Below are positions 36,613 through 46,051 of a stretch of DNA of 64,000 bases, one piece after another; position 1 is the stretch's first letter, and each line of letters starts with the position of its first letter. Source of the DNA: Ignavibacteriota bacterium (GTDB lineage Bacteria; Bacteroidota; Ignavibacteria; UBA10030; BY39); contig QOQV01000009.1 of NCBI GenBank assembly GCA_003327435.1, positions 62,001 through 126,000 of the forward strand, read 5' to 3'. The notes beneath the pieces are model-generated. The model was not told the DNA's origin. It saw only the letters and a list, made by a program, of their open reading frames with translations, and made no database searches. Both the position numbers and the translations under genes were made by a program.

Positions 36613-39564
36613 ATGTCCAATCGGAATGCTTTCGGTGTTTCAAAAATTGAATGCCGAAAAAATGTACTTTTTCTAATCAATTGTTTAACTAAATGGGGGT
36701 TAAAAGTTCTTTTTGTAGTTTTATTTTCTCAGAATCTTTATGCTCAGAACGTTGGGAAAATCTCCGGAACTGTGAAAGATGCTGAAACTGGTGAACCACT
36801 CATAGGTTGTAATATTGTTGTAGTTGGAACTTCTCTGGGTGCATCAACCGATTTAGAGGGTTCGTATTTTATTCTAAACATACCACCTGGCAAATATGAT
36901 GTTCAAGCTTCAATGGTGGGATATCAGACAGTTTTACAGCGCGGTGCTATCGTGAACTCTGGGAGAACTACAACTATAGATTTTAGACTTAGATCTGAAG
37001 CTTTAGTTCAAAAAGAAGTTATAGTTGAAGCTGTTAGACCAGATGTAGAGAAGGAGAAAACATCTACGAGTGTAGTAATTCGTTCTGAAGATGTACAAGC
37101 TATTGCAGGTATCAGAGATGTTGGTGATGTTCTGGGATTAGCAGCAGATGTTATCGACGGACACTTTAGGGGAGGTAGGGTTGGTGAAGAATATTATGTG
37201 CTACAAGGTATGGGAATTGTAAATCCACTAAATAACACAAGTGCCTTCTTACCAATTATGAGTGCAGTCGAGGAAGTTGAAGTAATAACAAGTGGTTTCG
37301 GAGCTCAATATGGAAATGCTCAATCAGGTATTGTTAATATTTCTATGAAGGAGGGAAAACCTGATAAATGGAGAACTACAATTGAAACCAGATTACGGGC
37401 ACCAGGTCGGAAACATTTCGGTCCGAGCGTTTTTGATCCAGGTGCGAATCCTTACCTGGCATTATTATTAGATGAAGCTACTTGGTTACAGGGTGATCCT
37501 CAAACCAATACCCCTTATTACACTTCTATGGGATCCGGTTTGAAAGACAGATATAGAGGCGATACACTGGTACAATTGCAGGTTGCACGAACCCTTTGGC
37601 AATTGCAAACCAAAAGAGATCTAAATAAGAAATACGGAAATGATATTGATTACTCAATAGAAGCAGCAACTGGTGGTCCAGTAGATGAAAATATTAGAAT
37701 GTTTCTTGCTCTGAGATCAAATACAAATTGGCCAATGTTTCCAACAGAATTACCAAATCTTCAACAACAGATTATGGGTAATATTGCATCTGAAATATTT
37801 AAAGGGGCATCTTTTAGAATAAGTGGTGGTTATTCCCAGGAAAATTCTAATATATTCCCTGGTTCAAATAGTTTGGGTTATTACAACTGGTTATGGGATA
37901 GAGTTTTATCAATTAATTACCAGAAAACTACAAATGCGCAATTTGGCATGCGATTTACACACACACTCAGTACGAAAACATTCTATGAACTAAAGTTCAG
38001 TTCGTTAAGTACAAAAAGAAGATTGGGTTCAACACCTTCTCCTGAATCGATACCAGATTCATTAATTGTAAATCCACAGAATAAACAAATCGATTGGGAT
38101 AAAATAATACCGCAGGTAGTTAAATCACCAGATGAATTTTATTACCTCAGAGGGGCTGGTTTGTTCAGGAATGAATTAACACAAACATTTTCGTTGGATG
38201 GATCTATTTCAAGTCAAATTACAAAGTCTCACTTAATTAATGCAGGTGTTCAGTTTAATACTTATTTGATTAATGTTTCCAATAATTTGAATGTTCGAGA
38301 CGGTTCAGGTGGACCCGTTGAAAATTATAAAATTAGACCTTATGAATTTGCAGTCTATGCACAGGATAAAATGGAATTTGAGGGATTAATTGCAAATGTT
38401 GGTTTACGATTCGATGTGTGGAGTTCACAGGCTAATTATTATTTAGATGAATTTGCTCCTTTTAGGATTATCGATTCGCTGAGTAATCCAATAAATGATC
38501 CTTTAGCTGCGCCGCAGAAAAAAGCTCCGGCGATAGCTCGCTTTCAACCCAGGTTAGGAATTTCATTTCCCGTCTCTGTAACAACTGTATTCCATCTGAA
38601 TTATGGCTCATTTATGCAACGACCTTCTTTTCAATACATTATATCGCAAAGAGTTAAACAAGCAAGGTTGGCACCAATAAGATTGGGTAATCCAAGACTT
38701 GAACCTGAAACAACCAATAGTTATGATGTTGGTGTAATGCAAGGGTTGGGTGAAGGTTTCACACTCGATATTAGCGGTTATTATAAAGATGTTAAAAACC
38801 TCGTCGAGATGGCTACATTTACTTCGGATATGTCGTATGAAACTTATTTCAATAGAGATTATGCCGATATCAGAGGATTTAGAGTAGCACTATCAAAAAG
38901 AAGGGGTTCACTTACAGGTTCGTTAAATTATCAATTCAGTTATGCAACTGGTAAAAGTGCTACCACAGAAAATGCACCACCTTCCTTCATAAAGGATCCA
39001 GGAACAGGTGAAATTCAAGTAAAATTGGATAAAGTGCCAGTGAGAGATATTTTACTAAATTTTGATAGAACGCATAACTTAATATTGAATCTTGCTTATG
39101 TAACTAAAAGAGAATGGGGACCAAAAATTAAAAAATATTATCCCTTTGAAAATTTAGTTGTGTCTCTTAATTCTTTCTTTAGAAGTGGTAGACCTTATAC
39201 ATCATCAAAAAATCCAAAACTTATTAATGCTGCTCGTACTCCTGATGAATATAATATGGACCTTAAATTTATGAAACGAGTTAATAATTTATTTGGAATG
39301 AATGTAAATTTTTATTTTGAAATATTTAATTTGTTTAACAATAAGATCTTGAATTACGACTATATTTTCTCGGTTCCAAATGCTGGGGCTACCAACAACA
39401 GGATCAAAGCTTATGAAGATTATCCCATTGATGATCCAAATTATGGTATACTATACTGGCAGGATGTAAATACACCCTCCAAAGCTTTTGCTGTTGATCA
39501 ATCCTTCTTGATATACGATAATCAACCAAGGTCGTATTATTTTGGAATTATTATTGAATTTTAA
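36613..39564 (+). CDS. TonB-dependent outer-membrane receptor with carboxypeptidase-like N-terminal domain
   Basis: This 983-residue protein has a long N-terminus with a signal segment (about 25-45, ending LYAQ). A carboxypeptidase-regulatory-like domain follows (about 48-125, KISGTVKDAETGEPLIGCNIVV), then a plug domain (about 140-245, with ITSGFGAQYGNAQSGIVNISMK) and a large beta-barrel ending in an aromatic residue (YYFGIIIEF). It is of the SusC-like/CirA type that imports large ligands with TonB energy. Placed after the GH28 gene, it most likely takes up pectin oligomers. No SusD gene accompanies it; the next three genes are other outer-membrane or secreted proteins. Confidence 0.9.
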   Translation: MSNRNAFGVSKIECRKNVLFLINCLTKWGLKVLFVVLFSQNLYAQNVGKISGTVKDAETGEPLIGCNIVVVGTSLGASTDLEGSYFILNIPPGKYDVQASMVGYQTVLQRGAIVNSGRTTTIDFRLRSEALVQKEVIVEAVRPDVEKEKTSTSVVIRSEDVQAIAGIRDVGDVLGLAADVIDGHFRGGRVGEEYYVLQGMGIVNPLNNTSAFLPIMSAVEEVEVITSGFGAQYGNAQSGIVNISMKEGKPDKWRTTIETRLRAPGRKHFGPSVFDPGANPYLALLLDEATWLQGDPQTNTPYYTSMGSGLKDRYRGDTLVQLQVARTLWQLQTKRDLNKKYGNDIDYSIEAATGGPVDENIRMFLALRSNTNWPMFPTELPNLQQQIMGNIASEIFKGASFRISGGYSQENSNIFPGSNSLGYYNWLWDRVLSINYQKTTNAQFGMRFTHTLSTKTFYELKFSSLSTKRRLGSTPSPESIPDSLIVNPQNKQIDWDKIIPQVVKSPDEFYYLRGAGLFRNELTQTFSLDGSISSQITKSHLINAGVQFNTYLINVSNNLNVRDGSGGPVENYKIRPYEFAVYAQDKMEFEGLIANVGLRFDVWSSQANYYLDEFAPFRIIDSLSNPINDPLAAPQKKAPAIARFQPRLGISFPVSVTTVFHLNYGSFMQRPSFQYIISQRVKQARLAPIRLGNPRLEPETTNSYDVGVMQGLGEGFTLDISGYYKDVKNLVEMATFTSDMSYETYFNRDYADIRGFRVALSKRRGSLTGSLNYQFSYATGKSATTENAPPSFIKDPGTGEIQVKLDKVPVRDILLNFDRTHNLILNLAYVTKREWGPKIKKYYPFENLVVSLNSFFRSGRPYTSSKNPKLINAARTPDEYNMDLKFMKRVNNLFGMNVNFYFEIFNLFNNKILNYDYIFSVPNAGATNNRIKAYEDYPIDDPNYGILYWQDVNTPSKAFAVDQSFLIYDNQPRSYYFGIIIEF

Positions 39565-39582
39565 AAATGATTGGGTCAAAAA

Positions 39583-41769
39583 ATGAAATATCTTAAAATT
39601 ATAATTTTCTTTTTGGTAGTAGTAAATTCTCTGTACGCACAACAGAGAGATTTTCGCATACATAAACGAGGTATGCTACATCAAACTGTATTTAACACTG
39701 GAGAAGTTGGCAGAACTTTTGATAACGGTACCGGTGGAATTTTGATTGGTTATCCTTCAATGGAGTGGCCACCTTATTCGTATACAATCATTGATAGGAA
39801 AACGTATGCTGGGCAACATAATTCTTTCGGTGGTGGTATTCATATTGCTGGTACAGTAGGAGATGTCAGACAATATATATATTGTGGTGCCGTTACCGAT
39901 GCTAATGGAAAGGCTACCCAGGTGGAAGGTGTGTATAGTTATCCAATCTCTATTGAAAGAATTGAAAACTATCCCCTGAGAGATGATGGTAGTATTAATC
40001 CAGATTATAATCCTGACGAAGCTGAAGAAAAAATTATTGCAAAATGGGGAACCCCTCTCGGCATAACAGTCACTAGAACAAGCCGTACATGGAGTTTCCC
40101 TGGATACAATAGTTTCATAATATATGAGTATGAATTGGTCAATACTGGTTCCGATACAATAAAAGATGTTTTTGTTTCCTGGGTATATGGTTTTATGACT
40201 TCAATGTTTGGTTATGAAAGAAAATTTAATCGTTGGGCCGAAGCAGATTCAAGATCTCAGGACCAATTTGCTCGTTTCGATTTTAGACGTTATCTCACAT
40301 ACAATCATGATCGAGACGGAAAACCTGATTCTGTGTTTTTTGCAATTTGGTCAAAACCAGGAGATCGCGGTGGGTTAAATTCACCTCAAGCAGCTGGTCT
40401 TCTAATGTTATACTATGATTATGATCATCTAGCGACACTTGGAAATACGGGCGTTTATGTAAGCAGATCTGATTCAATTGTGGTATGGGATGAAAATAAT
40501 AAAATGAAACAACCCTGGTTAAACAGATATGAAAATAGTAATCTTTATCCAACAAAACTTCAAACCTGGCTCGATCCATTAAATAGAAAGAGCAGCGTAT
40601 TTAAATCTAAGACAGATTCGACATATTTTTATTCAGATAATTATCATTGGATTGGTCGAGCAAAGCCATCACAAACACTTGGATGGAGCCAACCAGCAGT
40701 GCATGGTATGGGATATGGACCATATATTTTACCTCCGAATGAACCTGTTAGATTCGCAGTAGCTGAGGTTGTTGGATATGGACCTGGCATCGCAAGCGAT
40801 AGCATCTATCAAGATTTGGGTGGTGGAATTCGCGGTGAACCAGAACCCTACCTACATCCAATTCCAAGCTGGTATGCGAAATTAACTTACCCAAATGTAG
40901 GAAATCCACCTTTCATAGGAAGTGATTACTTACAAAGTTATCCACTCCCATGGTATGTTACTCCGGGTGTTGTTTCAATAAGAGATGTAGCCGATAGAGC
41001 TATTGAAATATATACTGGTAAGCCGCTGATCAAATATGACACAGTCCAGTATGATCCAAAACAATCAACACCAGATGGTAGAGGGGTTTATAATACTGTA
41101 AAAATACCATTTCCAGCACCGGTTATTAAAATTGAAAACACACAAGCAGGTGTAAACAAAATAATCTGGAAAGCAGATGTAGAAGAATTTAATACTACCA
41201 GATTAAAAGCACCATTAAGTTATTATCAGGTAATGAAAGCAACTCATCCATTAGGCCCCTGGGAGGTGATAGATAGTGTCGGCATACGTGACTCTCGATA
41301 TTTTTATGATTCAGTTTATATAGTGTTTGATGAAAAAAGTGAAATTGGAAATTATTACTATTATGCAGTTCTATCGATTGACACTTTAGGTGAAAAAAGT
41401 GGAATGACAAACATAACACAACATCAAACAAGATCCCCGTCTGTAAAAAACCTTGGTGATCCAATAGGAAAGGTATATGCTGTTCCAAATCCCCTTATTG
41501 TTTCTAATGAAAAAGGTGGATTTGATCCAAGAGGTGAAATAACGGATAGAATTCAATTTTATGGTTTAACGAAGCGATGTACAATCAGGATTTTCTCTTA
41601 TAGTGGTCAATTGATTCAAACAATAAAACATGACGAAGATTCAAATTATCAATCATGGTTTCAAATATCAATCAATAATCAGATAATTGCTTCTGGTGTT
41701 TATTTCTTTGTTGTGGAAGATGATGAGACTGGTTCAAGAGCTTATGGCAAATTTGTAATCATACACTAA
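39583..41769 (+). CDS. Secreted protein of unknown function with C-terminal sorting-domain-like tail
   Basis: This 728-residue protein has a signal peptide (ending LYAQ). A long unrecognised region rich in Tyr, Trp, Pro and Gly follows (about 20-520), then a fibronectin-III-like stretch (about 540-640, VIKIENTQAGVNKIIWKA). The C-terminal region (about 650-728) has KVYAVPNPL and SGVYFFVVEDD, resembling a type IX secretion tail but lacking the YPNPFNP core. I chose the ATG at 39583 over a TTG at 39571. It sits between the TonB receptor and a PorV/Q-like gene, where a surface ligand-binding protein would be expected, but no known binding domain is visible. Confidence 0.6.
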   Translation: MKYLKIIIFFLVVVNSLYAQQRDFRIHKRGMLHQTVFNTGEVGRTFDNGTGGILIGYPSMEWPPYSYTIIDRKTYAGQHNSFGGGIHIAGTVGDVRQYIYCGAVTDANGKATQVEGVYSYPISIERIENYPLRDDGSINPDYNPDEAEEKIIAKWGTPLGITVTRTSRTWSFPGYNSFIIYEYELVNTGSDTIKDVFVSWVYGFMTSMFGYERKFNRWAEADSRSQDQFARFDFRRYLTYNHDRDGKPDSVFFAIWSKPGDRGGLNSPQAAGLLMLYYDYDHLATLGNTGVYVSRSDSIVVWDENNKMKQPWLNRYENSNLYPTKLQTWLDPLNRKSSVFKSKTDSTYFYSDNYHWIGRAKPSQTLGWSQPAVHGMGYGPYILPPNEPVRFAVAEVVGYGPGIASDSIYQDLGGGIRGEPEPYLHPIPSWYAKLTYPNVGNPPFIGSDYLQSYPLPWYVTPGVVSIRDVADRAIEIYTGKPLIKYDTVQYDPKQSTPDGRGVYNTVKIPFPAPVIKIENTQAGVNKIIWKADVEEFNTTRLKAPLSYYQVMKATHPLGPWEVIDSVGIRDSRYFYDSVYIVFDEKSEIGNYYYYAVLSIDTLGEKSGMTNITQHQTRSPSVKNLGDPIGKVYAVPNPLIVSNEKGGFDPRGEITDRIQFYGLTKRCTIRIFSYSGQLIQTIKHDEDSNYQSWFQISINNQIIASGVYFFVVEDDETGSRAYGKFVIIH

Positions 41770-41783
41770 AAAAGGAAATGATT

Positions 41784-42809
41784 ATGAAAAGAAAAATATT
41801 TTTCTTGATATTGTTTTTATTACTGATTTTTATTAGCGATGGATTTTCTCAGAAGGTTGGTAGTACAGCAATGCAATTTTTAAAGGTGATGCCTTCTGCA
41901 CGTGCCGCAGCATTAGGAGATGCATATACTGCTTTTGCTACAGGTGCTGATGCAATTTTCTGGAATCCAGGTTGCTTAGCAAAAATCGAAAAAATGGAAT
42001 TCTCATCTACTTATATTAATTGGATCTTTGATACTAAACAGGGTGCCTTCTCGTTTGCTACGCCTTTTATGGATTTTGGTGCCATCGGGTTTCAAATACA
42101 ATATGTGGATTTTGGAGAATTTATAGAAACTTCAAATTTAGATCCATATATAAAAAATCTTGACGGTCCAGGTCTCACTGGAAGGACATTCCGACCTTTT
42201 AGTTATTTGATTGGATTGTCTTACTCAAAATTCTTAACTGATAGGTTTTCTACCGGTTTAGGTATTAAATATGTTCACGAATCACTCTATAACGGACAGG
42301 AAGTAATTGCTCTTGTTAGAACTGGTGGATACGAGAAAGTAAAAACCTGGGCTAATGGAATTATATTCGATTTTGGTATGTACTATAATACCGGCTTTCG
42401 TTCAGTTCAAATTGCTACCGCAGTTCAAAATTTTGGTGCAAATGTGAAGTATGCAAAAGAATCAAATCCTGTGCCTTTACTATTCAGATTTGGAATTGCT
42501 GCAAATCTGATTGGTGCTGAAGCCCTGCTTTTAACTGAAAAAAATAATCGCCTGAGTGCTGAGTTCGATCTTTTCCAGCCCAATGATTATGCACAGCAGG
42601 CACATCTCGGTTTGGAATATGAATTTTCTGGTATATTCGCAATTCGAGGTGGATATAAAATCAATTATGATTATGAGGGTTTTACATTTGGTGCAGGTCT
42701 CAAACATAGTTTTGTTGGCGTTAACTTGATGATTGATTACAGTTATGGTTCAATTGGAAAATACTTAGGTAGTGTTCATCGATTTAGCTTAGGAGCTCAA
42801 CTTCAATGA
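41784..42809 (+). CDS. PorV/PorQ-like outer-membrane protein
   Basis: This 341-residue protein has a signal peptide (ending FSQ) and then STAMQFLKVMPSARAAALGDAYTAFATGADAIFWNPG, the hallmark opening of the PorV/PorQ (UPF0164) barrel family, with beta-strands to the C-terminus. PorV is an outer-membrane shuttle that delivers type IX cargo to the surface attachment machinery. A locus-specific copy beside several sorting-domain proteins suggests a dedicated role in their display or in uptake. The ATG at 41784 is preferred because GGA at 41774-41776 is well spaced for it. Confidence 0.82.
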   Translation: MKRKIFFLILFLLLIFISDGFSQKVGSTAMQFLKVMPSARAAALGDAYTAFATGADAIFWNPGCLAKIEKMEFSSTYINWIFDTKQGAFSFATPFMDFGAIGFQIQYVDFGEFIETSNLDPYIKNLDGPGLTGRTFRPFSYLIGLSYSKFLTDRFSTGLGIKYVHESLYNGQEVIALVRTGGYEKVKTWANGIIFDFGMYYNTGFRSVQIATAVQNFGANVKYAKESNPVPLLFRFGIAANLIGAEALLLTEKNNRLSAEFDLFQPNDYAQQAHLGLEYEFSGIFAIRGGYKINYDYEGFTFGAGLKHSFVGVNLMIDYSYGSIGKYLGSVHRFSLGAQLQ

Positions 42810-42820
42810 GGAATAACATC

Positions 42821-44296
42821 ATGAGAAAATTTAAAATTTTATTAGTAATCTTATTCATTTGTTATTTTGTATCTTACCCACAAGGTTATGATTATCCACT
42901 GGATATTCAGGGTGTTAACCATATAAATAGTTTGTCCGCTTCACTAAGAGCCGCTGGAGATGTCTCAATCCTAATACAAAATGATGCTGGTTTGTTGTTT
43001 ACGAACCCAGCCATGTTATACTCAATTAAAAACTTACAATTTTCAATCGGAGGATTACAGTATTATTCAAAATCCAGCCAGGTTCAACACTATACTCCAT
43101 TAAAATATTATTCCAATTTCAGTTTACTGATGGAGGGATTGACAGGATTAATTAGTGATCCTGACACCTCACTTTCTGCTTCAAACCCTGGTGATACAGT
43201 CCAACGGCCTTTCGATTCAATTATGCCTAACTGGGCAAGATCTAAGAATCCATTTATACCGGTTCATTTAATCGCAGCTTATCCTTTTTCATTATTTGAG
43301 AAGAAATTTGTAGTTGCAGCAGGTGCGGTAAATTATATCGATTTAAACCATTATTATCAGAACAATAATGTTTTATCGCCTCCAATCGGTTCTGAAAGAC
43401 CTGTACCTGTACCTTTACCTCCGAACAATCCGGATTCAACATTTAAAACTCTCTGGTCACAATATATTCGTTCTCGTGAAGGTTCCATTAGGGGGTATGG
43501 ATTATCCCTGACAAGTGCATTATCAGAAAATATCTCAATTGGTGTAAGTGGAATGTACTTAGATGGAAAGAGTAACGATTTTGAGCAGAGCTTGGGAAGA
43601 GGCAGATTGGTATTTTACTACAACTATTTTAGATTAGATTCAACTAATTTTAACAGGCGAGAAATTAAAACAGGAACATCAGAGTTTAAGGGATATGAAT
43701 TTAATCTAAGTGGAATTTATTCGGGTAAAAATGTAAGTTTTGGATTCGCTATTAAACCACCGAGTACTATTAAACGAGATTTTAATACAAATATTTTGGT
43801 TGAAAGCCGTGATAGTTCTTATTCAACACAAACTGTCGGTAGCGATGAGATAAAGCTTCCCTGGCGAGGTGCTGTGATGATGTCAATAAACTTGCTTCAT
43901 AATTTGAGATTGGGACTTGAATATGAATATAGACCTTATGAAAATATGAAATACAAAAAATCAGATGGAAACGAATCAAATCCATGGTTATCGGCTTCAA
44001 TATTTAAAGCTGGCGTTTTGTATACTCCGTTATCATGGCTTTCGCTTCGGGCTGGTATGAGAGGACAAGCGGAAATATTCGAACCAGAAGGAAATCCTTT
44101 ACCAGGTGAACCTGTTAGGTATTCAATCTATTCAGCTGGGTTTGGAATTTCTTATGCAAATTTAGTTTTCAATTTAACTTATGAGTATTCTGCGATGAAG
44201 TATCAAGATATGTGGCAAACAAATGTGAATTTTAACAAAGAATTTCGAAATAGTTTAATGGCAGATTTAAAAATAATTATTAACTTAATTGAATAG
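42821..44296 (+). CDS. Outer-membrane beta-barrel protein, FadL/OmpP1-like
   Basis: This 491-residue protein has a signal peptide (ending YPQG) and a region with ASLRAAGDVSILIQNDAGLLFTNPAML, reminiscent of the N-terminus of FadL/OmpP1-family barrels. Alternating beta-strand sequence continues to the end. The function is unknown. It may be a pore or assembly partner for the TonB receptor or PorV-like protein encoded upstream. The ATG at 42821 has GAGG at 42808-42811; an earlier ATG at 42806 overlaps the previous stop. Confidence 0.68.
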   Translation: MRKFKILLVILFICYFVSYPQGYDYPLDIQGVNHINSLSASLRAAGDVSILIQNDAGLLFTNPAMLYSIKNLQFSIGGLQYYSKSSQVQHYTPLKYYSNFSLLMEGLTGLISDPDTSLSASNPGDTVQRPFDSIMPNWARSKNPFIPVHLIAAYPFSLFEKKFVVAAGAVNYIDLNHYYQNNNVLSPPIGSERPVPVPLPPNNPDSTFKTLWSQYIRSREGSIRGYGLSLTSALSENISIGVSGMYLDGKSNDFEQSLGRGRLVFYYNYFRLDSTNFNRREIKTGTSEFKGYEFNLSGIYSGKNVSFGFAIKPPSTIKRDFNTNILVESRDSSYSTQTVGSDEIKLPWRGAVMMSINLLHNLRLGLEYEYRPYENMKYKKSDGNESNPWLSASIFKAGVLYTPLSWLSLRAGMRGQAEIFEPEGNPLPGEPVRYSIYSAGFGISYANLVFNLTYEYSAMKYQDMWQTNVNFNKEFRNSLMADLKIIINLIE

Positions 44297-44307
44297 GAGA
44301 TTTAATT

Positions 44308-45906
44308 ATGAAAACACTTTACAAAATTTCTTTAACACTGTGTTTAATAGTGGCAACATCTACGATTTTATATGCCCAAACAATTGGGGATTATCGTTCA
44401 AATGGAACCGGTATTTGGAGTAATGCTGGTATCTGGCAACGATTTAACGGTACAAACTGGGTTGGTGCTTCAACTCCACCTACAGGTTCGGAAACTATTA
44501 CAATTCGTAGTGGTGATTCTGTTTACATTAATGCTGTAGTAAATCTTACAGGAATACTAAAAAATGAAGGCAAACTTGGTGGTACTAGCAATCTAACAGT
44601 AAAATCTGGTGGGTTGTATTCACACGATCAAAATGGTGGTTCAATTCCAGTTTGTACATGGGAAGATGGATCTACCTGTCAGGTTACTGGATATGTAAGT
44701 GGTAGTAAACCAAATAATTCAAATCAAAATTTTTATAATTTTGTTTGGGATTGCCCTGGACAAACACAGAATGTGGATGTAGCATGGTATTATAATACAA
44801 TAAATGGTGATATCATGATAAAAAATACAGGCACATCTCGACTTCAAATGACAAGTCCAGGTGCTGGTTCCCCCAATACTATTGAAATTAAAGGAAATAT
44901 TTATGTCCTTGGTGGACAATTTTCTTCAAATGGCTCGAGCAGTACTGCTGATATAATAGTAAATACGTATGGAAATATTTATGCCATTGGGACCCCAGGT
45001 AACCTCACAAGTGTAAATTTTTCGATTAGTAGAGGTTCAGGTCCTAATGTGTTATGGAATTTGTATGGAGATTCTTTAATTATACAAAACGCAACAACAC
45101 AAAATTCAGGTGGTGCTAAGTGTAAATTTGTTTTTGCTAAAAATGGTGAACAAGTATTGAAAATTGAAAATGTAGCATATGGTTCTACCAGTGCAGCGGT
45201 AAGCTTTGATGTCGCATCTGGTTCTATATTATATCTTGGTACTACTGAGTTGATAGGTGCATTATCGACAACAAATACTGGTAGCTTCAGGGTACTTAGT
45301 GGTGCAACAATTTACTCTGCTCATCCTGGTGGTATTAATGGTAATATTCAATGTACAGGTGAAACAGGTGGTGGAAACTTCTTTGCAACTGATGCAAGTT
45401 ATGGCTTCAATGGTACGGAGAATCAGGTTACTGGTACAATGATGCCGGATGTAGTCCAAGATTTAATTATCGATAATCCAACTACAGTTGCTCTCTCAAA
45501 ACCAACTACAATCAATGGAGTGTTAAGATTGAAAGCTGGTGTGTTTGATAATACAATTCCATTTACACTTGGACCATCTGGGTCAATTTCTTATGAAGGT
45601 GGCAGCTTGTTGGTGTCGGTTAATGAAAATTCAACAATTCCAGCTTCCTTCTATGTCTATCAGAACTTTCCAAATCCTTTTAATCCTGTAACCAATATAA
45701 AATTCGATTTACCGTATGAATCATATATCACAGTTAAGATATTTGATTTGTTAGGTAAAGAAATTTCTACTCTATTTACTGGTAAACAAAATGCTGGTAC
45801 ACACGAATTATCATTTGATGCCTCTAATCTCAGTTCTGGAGTTTATTTGTATCGAATTCAAACTGATAAGAATATTGCTGTGAAGCAAATGATTTTAATT
45901 AAATGA
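44308..45906 (+). CDS. Secreted protein with a repeated beta-rich module and type IX sorting domain
   Basis: This 532-residue protein has a signal peptide (ending LYAQ) and a G8-like opening (GIWSNAGIWQRFNGTNW). The module at about residues 112-295 (VTG..S.SKPN, NQNFYNF.W.C.GQ, TSPGAGSPNTI) recurs in the proteins at 48382 and 59853. The C-terminal sorting domain starts near 450 (YQNFPNPFNPVTNIKFDLP) and ends in VKQMILIK. No catalytic residues are recognised. It may bind or present pectin at the cell surface. A long-loop inverted repeat that may terminate transcription lies 55 bases after the stop. Confidence 0.7.
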   Translation: MKTLYKISLTLCLIVATSTILYAQTIGDYRSNGTGIWSNAGIWQRFNGTNWVGASTPPTGSETITIRSGDSVYINAVVNLTGILKNEGKLGGTSNLTVKSGGLYSHDQNGGSIPVCTWEDGSTCQVTGYVSGSKPNNSNQNFYNFVWDCPGQTQNVDVAWYYNTINGDIMIKNTGTSRLQMTSPGAGSPNTIEIKGNIYVLGGQFSSNGSSSTADIIVNTYGNIYAIGTPGNLTSVNFSISRGSGPNVLWNLYGDSLIIQNATTQNSGGAKCKFVFAKNGEQVLKIENVAYGSTSAAVSFDVASGSILYLGTTELIGALSTTNTGSFRVLSGATIYSAHPGGINGNIQCTGETGGGNFFATDASYGFNGTENQVTGTMMPDVVQDLIIDNPTTVALSKPTTINGVLRLKAGVFDNTIPFTLGPSGSISYEGGSLLVSVNENSTIPASFYVYQNFPNPFNPVTNIKFDLPYESYITVKIFDLLGKEISTLFTGKQNAGTHELSFDASNLSSGVYLYRIQTDKNIAVKQMILIK

Positions 45907-45960
45907 TTTACACAAGTATCAAAATATTTGGTTTGGGTACTATCGATTTCATAAATCCTC

Positions 45961-46030
45961 AGTGCTCCGATAACTCCTCCGATGAACCCTCCTTTGGTTA
46001 CTTGCTTGCTACTTTTTTTATCGGAGCACT
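45961..46030 (+). terminator. Long-loop inverted repeat, possible terminator or regulatory hairpin
   Basis: AGTGCTCCGATAA (45961-45973) and its exact reverse complement TTATCGGAGCACT (46018-46030) flank a 44-base loop and are followed by TTTGTTGTT. The 13-base-pair stem and T-rich tail fit a terminator at the end of the 44308 gene, but the loop is unusually long and C/T-rich. Confidence 0.55.
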
Positions 46031-46051
46031 TTTGTTGTTAAATATGTGAGT

